Below are positions 59,652-64,000 of a stretch of DNA of 64,000 nucleotides, one piece after another (positions within the stretch are counted from its first letter, which is position 1; every line of letters begins with the position of its first letter). The DNA is from Streptomyces fulvoviolaceus (lineage in GTDB: Bacteria; Actinomycetota; Actinomycetes; Streptomycetales; Streptomycetaceae). The notes under the pieces are model-generated. The model made no database searches. It was not told where the DNA came from and saw only the letters and a program-made list of their open reading frames with translations. The stretch lies in the NCBI RefSeq assembly GCF_000718165.1, contig NZ_JOEY01000043.1, positions 120,174 through 184,173 on the forward strand, written 5' to 3'. A program made the translations under genes and the position numbers.

Positions 59652-61286
59652 GTGGAGTACAACCTTGCCGACCTGTTCGAGTCGGTCGTCGACGTGGTCC
59701 CGGACCGCGAGGCGCTCGTGTACATCGACCACCCCGGCACGGGGGCGGAACGCCGGCTGACGTATGCGGAGCTGGACGCCGCGGCCAACCGCATCGGCCA
59801 CCATCTGCTCAGCAGCGGGATACAGCCCGGCGAGCACGTCGGTCTGCACCTCTACAACGGCGTCGAGTACCTGCAGACGGTGCTGGGCTGCCTGAAGGCG
59901 CGGATCGTGCCGGTCAACGTCAACTACCGCTACGTAGAGGACGAGTTGGTGTACCTCTACCGGGACGCCGATCTGGTGGGCCTGGTCTTCGACACGGAGT
60001 TCACGGACCGGGTGGCGGCGGCACTGCCGCTCACGGACCGGCTGCGGCACCTGGTGCGGGTCGGGGCGCAGGAGTCCACAACCCTCACGGACGCCACAGC
60101 CCTCACGGACGCCACGACCTTCACGGACGCCACAGCCGCCGGGTCCCCGGAGCGGGGGTTCCCGCCACGCTCGGGCGACGACCAGTTCATCATCTACACC
60201 GGCGGCACCACCGGCATGCCCAAGGGCGTGATGTGGCGGCAGGAGGACCTGTTCTTCTCGGGGCTCGGCGGCGGCGCGCCGACCGGCGCGCCGGTCAAGA
60301 AGCCCGAGGAGCTCGCCGAGCGTGTCGCGGCGGGCGGTGCGGGCATCACCTTCTTCCCCGCTCCCCCGCTGATGCACGGCACCTCCACGCTGACGGCGTT
60401 CATCGGCTTCAACTTCGGTCAACGGGTCGTGCTGCACCGCAAGTTCGTGCCCGAGGAAGTGCTGCGGACGATCGAGAAGGAGAAGGTCACCAGCATGTCG
60501 CTGGTGGGCGACGCGATGCTGCGGCCGTTGATCGACGCCCTGGAGGGCCCGCTGAAGGGCACCGACATGTCGTCGATGTTCAGCGTGTCCTCGTCGGGGG
60601 CCGTCATGTCGGACACCGTGCGCAGGCAGTTTCTCGCGCTCGTGCCCCACATCATGCTGCTCAACAACTTCGGCTCCTCGGAGTCCGGCTTCAACGGTAC
60701 GGCGACGGACGACGCCGGTCCCGAGCGCGGTTTCCGTGTCCGGGTCAACTCCCGTACCCAGGTGGTCGATCCGGCCGGCCATGAGCCGGTCGCCGTGGGC
60801 GAGGTGGGCCGGGTCGCCCAGTGCGGCCATGTGCCGCTCGGCTACTACAACGACCCGCGCAAGACCGCCGAGACCTTCTTCGAGAAGGACGGCGAACGCT
60901 GGGTACTGCTCGGCGACATGGCCACCGTCGACGAGGAGGGCGTCGTCACCGTCCTCGGCCGGGGCTCCCAGTGCATCAACACCGGGGGCGAGAAGGTGTA
61001 CCCGGAGGAGGTCGAGCAGGCGCTGAAGTCCCATCCCGACGTGTACGACGCGCTGGTGGCCGGGGTGCCCGATGTGAAGTGGGGACACCATGTGGCGGCC
61101 GTGGTGCAGTTGCGGGAGGGCGCGGCACGGCCGTCCCTGGAGGACGTCCAGACCCACTGCCGGGCTCGGCTCGCGGGGTACAAGATCCCGCGCCAGCTGG
61201 TGATCGCTGAGTCCATCCAGCGGTCCCCGAGCGGCAAGGCGGACTACCGGTGGGCGCGGCAGGTGTCGGTGGCGGCGGACGGGTGA
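59652..61286 (+). CDS. acyl-CoA synthetase (FadD-like AMP-dependent ligase)
   Basis: A 544-residue ANL-family enzyme that activates an acid to its CoA thioester through an acyl-adenylate. The P-loop YTGGTTGMPKGVMW lies at residues 182-195; the A5 motif is NNFGSSESGF near 340; WVLLGDMATVDEEG holds the adenylate-ribose Asp near 420; the C-terminal Lys is in SPSGKADYRW near 536. The start is GTG 59652 with AGGAGG four bases upstream. Residues 144-161 are encoded by three 18-base repeats and lie in a surface loop. It probably feeds the thiolase/hydratase set. Confidence 0.92.
   Translation: MEYNLADLFESVVDVVPDREALVYIDHPGTGAERRLTYAELDAAANRIGHHLLSSGIQPGEHVGLHLYNGVEYLQTVLGCLKARIVPVNVNYRYVEDELVYLYRDADLVGLVFDTEFTDRVAAALPLTDRLRHLVRVGAQESTTLTDATALTDATTFTDATAAGSPERGFPPRSGDDQFIIYTGGTTGMPKGVMWRQEDLFFSGLGGGAPTGAPVKKPEELAERVAAGGAGITFFPAPPLMHGTSTLTAFIGFNFGQRVVLHRKFVPEEVLRTIEKEKVTSMSLVGDAMLRPLIDALEGPLKGTDMSSMFSVSSSGAVMSDTVRRQFLALVPHIMLLNNFGSSESGFNGTATDDAGPERGFRVRVNSRTQVVDPAGHEPVAVGEVGRVAQCGHVPLGYYNDPRKTAETFFEKDGERWVLLGDMATVDEEGVVTVLGRGSQCINTGGEKVYPEEVEQALKSHPDVYDALVAGVPDVKWGHHVAAVVQLREGAARPSLEDVQTHCRARLAGYKIPRQLVIAESIQRSPSGKADYRWARQVSVAADG
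60081..60134 (+). repeat. in-frame 18-base minisatellite, three units
   Basis: Three consecutive 18-base units based on CTCACGGACGCCACAGCC encode T/A-L/F-T-D-A-T. They differ at only a few bases, so the tract may expand or shrink by six residues without breaking the frame. Confidence 0.85.
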
Positions 61287-61428
61287 ATCGGCTGGTTCCG
61301 GCCCCGTGCGATTGAACCGAAGGTGACGTGCGGACGTACTGGTGGTGGCAGGCTCGAATACCGGGCCCTGTTTGCCATGCCACCGCTTCGCCGCACGCCA
61401 TCGCACGACAGCACGGAAGGACCACCGG

Positions 61429-63213
61429 GTGTCGCTCTTCACTCGCGCTCGTCAGCAGTCGGACTCCACCGAGGACGGGGCGGACGCGGACGCCGGCACC
61501 GTCGTGGAGAAACCGGCGGGCGAGGAGACGGCCGAGGACGTCGCCGAGGAGACCGGCCCCACCGAGAAGTCCGGCTGGTTCGGCTGGCGCCGTCGCTACC
61601 CCCGTACGGCACGCGGTGTGAACGTGGGGACGCACGTCCTGGCCGGTGTGCTGGTGCTCGCCGTACTGCTCCTGCCCACCCGGATCGACCGGATGACGTT
61701 CCAGTCGTTCCTCCGCATCCCCGCCGAAGCAATCCTGCTGGCGGGCCTGCTGCTCGCGCTGCCGGCGAAGCCACGGCGGATCGCGGCCGTCGTCTCGGGG
61801 GTGTTCCTCGGACTGTTCACCGTCCTGAAGTTCCTCGACATCGGCTTCTGGCAGTTCCTGGCCCGGCCGTTCGACCTGGTCTTCGACTGGATTCTGCTGG
61901 ACGACGCCACGGAGTACCTCAGGGAGTCGTTCGGCCGATCGGGGCAGGTGCTCGCGGTGACCGGGGTGATCGTCCTGCTCCTCGTCGTGCTCACGCTGAG
62001 CATCCTCGCCGTGGTGCGGCTGACGAACGTCATGTCGCGGCACCGATCCGTGGCCGTCAACACCACCCTCGTCCTCGGCACCGTATGGATCACCTGCTTC
62101 ACCACAGGCGTGCAGTTCAGCGGTGTCACGGTCGCCACCAAGGGCAACACCACGTACCTCGCCAACCGTGTGGAGGCAGTGCGCAACGGCCTGGGGGACG
62201 CCAAGGTCTTCAAGAAGCAGGCCACGGTCGACGCCTTCGCCGACACCCCGCCCGACCAGCTGCTGACCGGACTGCAGGGCAAGGACGTCCTGTTCACCTT
62301 CGTCGAGAGCTACGGCCGTGTCGCGATCGACGACCCGGCGATGGCGCCGGAGATCGACGCGACGCTCAAGGAAGGCAATGGCCGGCTCAAGGCGGCCGGA
62401 TTCGAGTCGCGGAGCGGCTGGCTCAGGTCACCGGTGGCGGGCGCCGGCAGCTGGCTCGCCCACTCGACGTTCCTGTCCGGCCTGTGGGTCAAGAACCAGC
62501 AGCGGTACCGGACCCTGACCGGCGGCGAACGCGCGACCCTCACCAGCTACTTCCAGAAGACCGGTGACTGGCGCACGGTCGGCATCGTCCCGGGTGTGCG
62601 GAAGAGCTGGCCCGAGGGCAAGTACTTCGGCCTCGACCACATCTACGACTCCGAGCACCTCGGCTACCAGGGCCCCTACTTCAGCTGGACGCCCGTGCCC
62701 GACCAGTTCAGCCTGGAGGCCTTCGAGAAGCTGGAGCACGGCAAGAAGAACCGTGACCCGATCATGGCCGAGATCATCCTCGCCTCCAGCCACCAGCCCT
62801 GGTCGCCCATCGCCCACATGATCGACTGGGAGGACCTCGGCGACGGCTCCGTCTTCGAGCAGATCAAGAAGGAGGGCACGAACCCCTCGGAGGTCTGGAA
62901 GAGCGGGAAGAGCGTGCGCACCGAGTACCGGAAGGCCGTCCAGTACTCCCTGGACAGCCTGACCGAGTGGGTCCAGCGCTACGGCGACGACAACACGGTC
63001 CTCGTGTTCCTCGGCGACCACCAGCCCGTCCCGACCGTCACCTCCGGCAGCACCAACAAGGACGTGCCGATCACCATCGTCGCCCGCGACCCGAAGGTCC
63101 TGGACAGGATCTCCGACTGGGGCTGGACCGAGGGCCTCAAGCCCGCCGCGAACGGACCGGTATGGGGCATGGACAAGTTCCGGGACCGCTTCATGACGGC
63201 GTACGCGAAGTGA
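61429..63213 (+). CDS. membrane-anchored sulfatase/phosphoglycerol-transferase-fold enzyme
   Basis: A 594-residue protein. An acidic N-terminal cytosolic tail (1-60) leads to five membrane helices (about 67-230: VLAGVLVLAVLLLPT, AILLAGLLLALPA, and others), then a large extracellular alkaline-phosphatase-superfamily domain (about 285-590: VLFTFVESYGRVAI, IMAEIILASSHQPWSP, VLVFLGDHQPVP). The layout is that of lipoteichoic acid synthase and related phosphoglycerol or phosphoethanolamine transferases that modify cell-wall polymers or lipids. The start is GTG 61429 after GGAAGG. No neighbour defines the polymer. Confidence 0.85.
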   Translation: MSLFTRARQQSDSTEDGADADAGTVVEKPAGEETAEDVAEETGPTEKSGWFGWRRRYPRTARGVNVGTHVLAGVLVLAVLLLPTRIDRMTFQSFLRIPAEAILLAGLLLALPAKPRRIAAVVSGVFLGLFTVLKFLDIGFWQFLARPFDLVFDWILLDDATEYLRESFGRSGQVLAVTGVIVLLLVVLTLSILAVVRLTNVMSRHRSVAVNTTLVLGTVWITCFTTGVQFSGVTVATKGNTTYLANRVEAVRNGLGDAKVFKKQATVDAFADTPPDQLLTGLQGKDVLFTFVESYGRVAIDDPAMAPEIDATLKEGNGRLKAAGFESRSGWLRSPVAGAGSWLAHSTFLSGLWVKNQQRYRTLTGGERATLTSYFQKTGDWRTVGIVPGVRKSWPEGKYFGLDHIYDSEHLGYQGPYFSWTPVPDQFSLEAFEKLEHGKKNRDPIMAEIILASSHQPWSPIAHMIDWEDLGDGSVFEQIKKEGTNPSEVWKSGKSVRTEYRKAVQYSLDSLTEWVQRYGDDNTVLVFLGDHQPVPTVTSGSTNKDVPITIVARDPKVLDRISDWGWTEGLKPAANGPVWGMDKFRDRFMTAYAK

Positions 63214-63306
63214 CGTCCGGCTCCGTCGGCAGCACGTCTCGCTGTTCGAGGAACGCCACGATCCGCCGTACGAACCACTCCGGATCGTCCAGCCAGGGGT
63301 TGGGAA
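63191..63306 (-). pseudogene. C-terminal remnant of a truncated gene (possibly alpha/beta hydrolase)
   Basis: On the minus strand about 37 codons end at 63191 with PWLDDPEWFVRRIVAFLEQR near the front. That helix looks like the last helix of an alpha/beta hydrolase, with good codon bias. Upstream of about 63306 the frame loses protein-like character and runs into sequence that belongs to the transposon-type region on the other strand. The stop overlaps the sulfatase gene by 23 bases. The family guess is weak. Confidence 0.45.
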
Positions 63307-63502
63307 CTACTGGGGTCTGACTGGGTGGGAGTGCGTTCTGGCGTGTGTGAGTGAGCGTGGAGGGTCCCGGCGGGCGGCTGGGTGCTGTCGTCCCGGGAGG
63401 GGAATCGGGGTTCGTTCGTCGAATGTGTGACCTTTCCGTGTGGTGTTCGTTCGTTGGGTGTGATGAGCGGGTTATTCGAGGGGCTGTATGGGGGGGTGTG
63501 GG

Positions 63503-64000
63503 GTGGGTGGGTTGAGGGAGCTTGCGGCGTCGTTCGTCGTGCCCGGCCCCTCGGGCGTGGCAATCCGGACCCGGCTCAAGCAGCTCTCGCCCGCCGACGA
63601 GAAGGTCCTCGCCCTGGTCGGCGCGCACCTCGGCTCGCTGGCCTCCCGGGACTTGAAGGTGCGCTGCGCGGAGGGCCTGGAGCATTCCGCGCAGACGTGG
63701 GCGGCGCGTAAGCGGGGCCTGACGCCGGTGTCGTCGTCCCGGTGGGCGGGGTCGATCACCAAGGCCACGCATGATCAGTGGGCGCTGGCCCGCCGCTGTC
63801 AGCTCGCCCACCTCCGGTCTCTTGAGGCGGGGATCCGGACGATCGCGGACCGGCTGGCGCTGCCGGTCGGCGCAACAGGCTCGAAGCGGGCGTCGGGTGG
63901 CTACCGCAGCCGGCGGGAGTGGCATGCCAAGGCCCGCCGCCTGCAGGTGCTGGAGGACCGGCTGGAGCGTGAGCGGGCCGACCGGGAGGCCGGGACCGTG
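63503..64000 (+). CDS. TnpB-related transposon protein, N-terminal part (runs off the window)
   Basis: A frame open from GTG 63503 (TTG 63512 possible) to the window end, 166 codons. It contains VAIRTRLKQLSPADEKVLALVGAHLGSLASRDL, then KRGLTPVSSSRWAGSITKATHDQWALARR and LRSLEAGIRTIADRLALPVG, the N-terminal pattern of the actinobacterial IS200/IS605-type accessory protein related to TnpB, the ancestor of RNA-guided Cas12 nucleases. The RuvC catalytic part would lie beyond the window. It marks the left side of a mobile element. Confidence 0.65.
   Translation, partial: MGGLRELAASFVVPGPSGVAIRTRLKQLSPADEKVLALVGAHLGSLASRDLKVRCAEGLEHSAQTWAARKRGLTPVSSSRWAGSITKATHDQWALARRCQLAHLRSLEAGIRTIADRLALPVGATGSKRASGGYRSRREWHAKARRLQVLEDRLERERADREAGTV

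Noticed and set aside
1..64000. CRISPR arrays, tRNA or rRNA genes, prophage blocks and large biosynthetic clusters.
   Set aside because: No regularly spaced repeats, cloverleaf sequences, phage structural genes or PKS/NRPS modules were seen on reading both strands.

Overview
The window is a stretch of Streptomyces chromosome, or that of a very close relative. It has roughly 70 percent GC or more, strong G/C third-position bias, GTG and TTG starts, and a set of genes typical of the genus: a two-domain chaplin with a sortase signal, an SsgA-like protein, an NsdA-like regulator, a DUF397 protein, a LAL-type LuxR regulator and a secreted GH19 chitinase. Three genes carry a rare TTA leucine codon. 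I saw no rRNA, tRNA, CRISPR array, phage block, or polyketide or peptide synthetase.

Layout. 1-7.4 kb holds housekeeping and catabolic genes: an aldo/keto reductase, the chitinase, an aldehyde dehydrogenase, an AmiC-like binding protein, an ECF42-type sigma factor with its DGPF partner, and an acyl-CoA-dehydrogenase-like protein. 7.5-14.2 kb is an organosulfur island. Five minus-strand genes (SfnG-like, DszC-like, SsuE-like, SfnB-like, SsuD-like) are preceded by a 27-residue leader peptide with a Cys-Cys pair whose start lies about where transcription should begin; a LysR gene diverges from it. 14.2-25 kb holds small regulators, acetyltransferases, kinase-like proteins, a secreted protein, a MerR/MFS pair and a deaminase.

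25.1-30.3 kb holds the most unusual locus. One uninterrupted frame joins membrane helices, GAF-like, PAS, GGDEF and EAL domains to a complete PLP enzyme of the alpha-oxoamine synthase type. A SAM methyltransferase gene follows after 7 bases. A hairpin covers the ribosome binding site. 30.2-38.1 kb has the chaplin, a secreted peptidase-like hydrolase, a MarR/thioesterase pair, arcD-arcA, a baeRF-type protein and an SsgA-like protein. At 38.3-39.6 kb an ECF sigma gene is broken at three places.

39.9-49 kb is a developmental and cell-wall stretch: a SpoIIE-type phosphatase, the NsdA-like regulator, an APH-fold protein, a secreted amidase and a GH95 fucosidase. All three TTA codons fall here. 49-55.3 kb has regulators and a PdxH-like protein. 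55.4-61.3 kb is an acyl-CoA gene set: two thiolase-fold proteins, a tandem OB-fold protein, an enoyl-CoA hydratase and a divergent acyl-CoA ligase, with a TetR-type palindrome between the divergent genes. The window ends with a membrane sulfatase-fold enzyme, the C-terminal remnant of a lost gene, and the first part of a TnpB-related transposon gene that may have truncated it.

Coordinates were read by eye. Promoters, operators and hairpins are sequence-pattern calls, and family names rest on recognised motifs without any database search.
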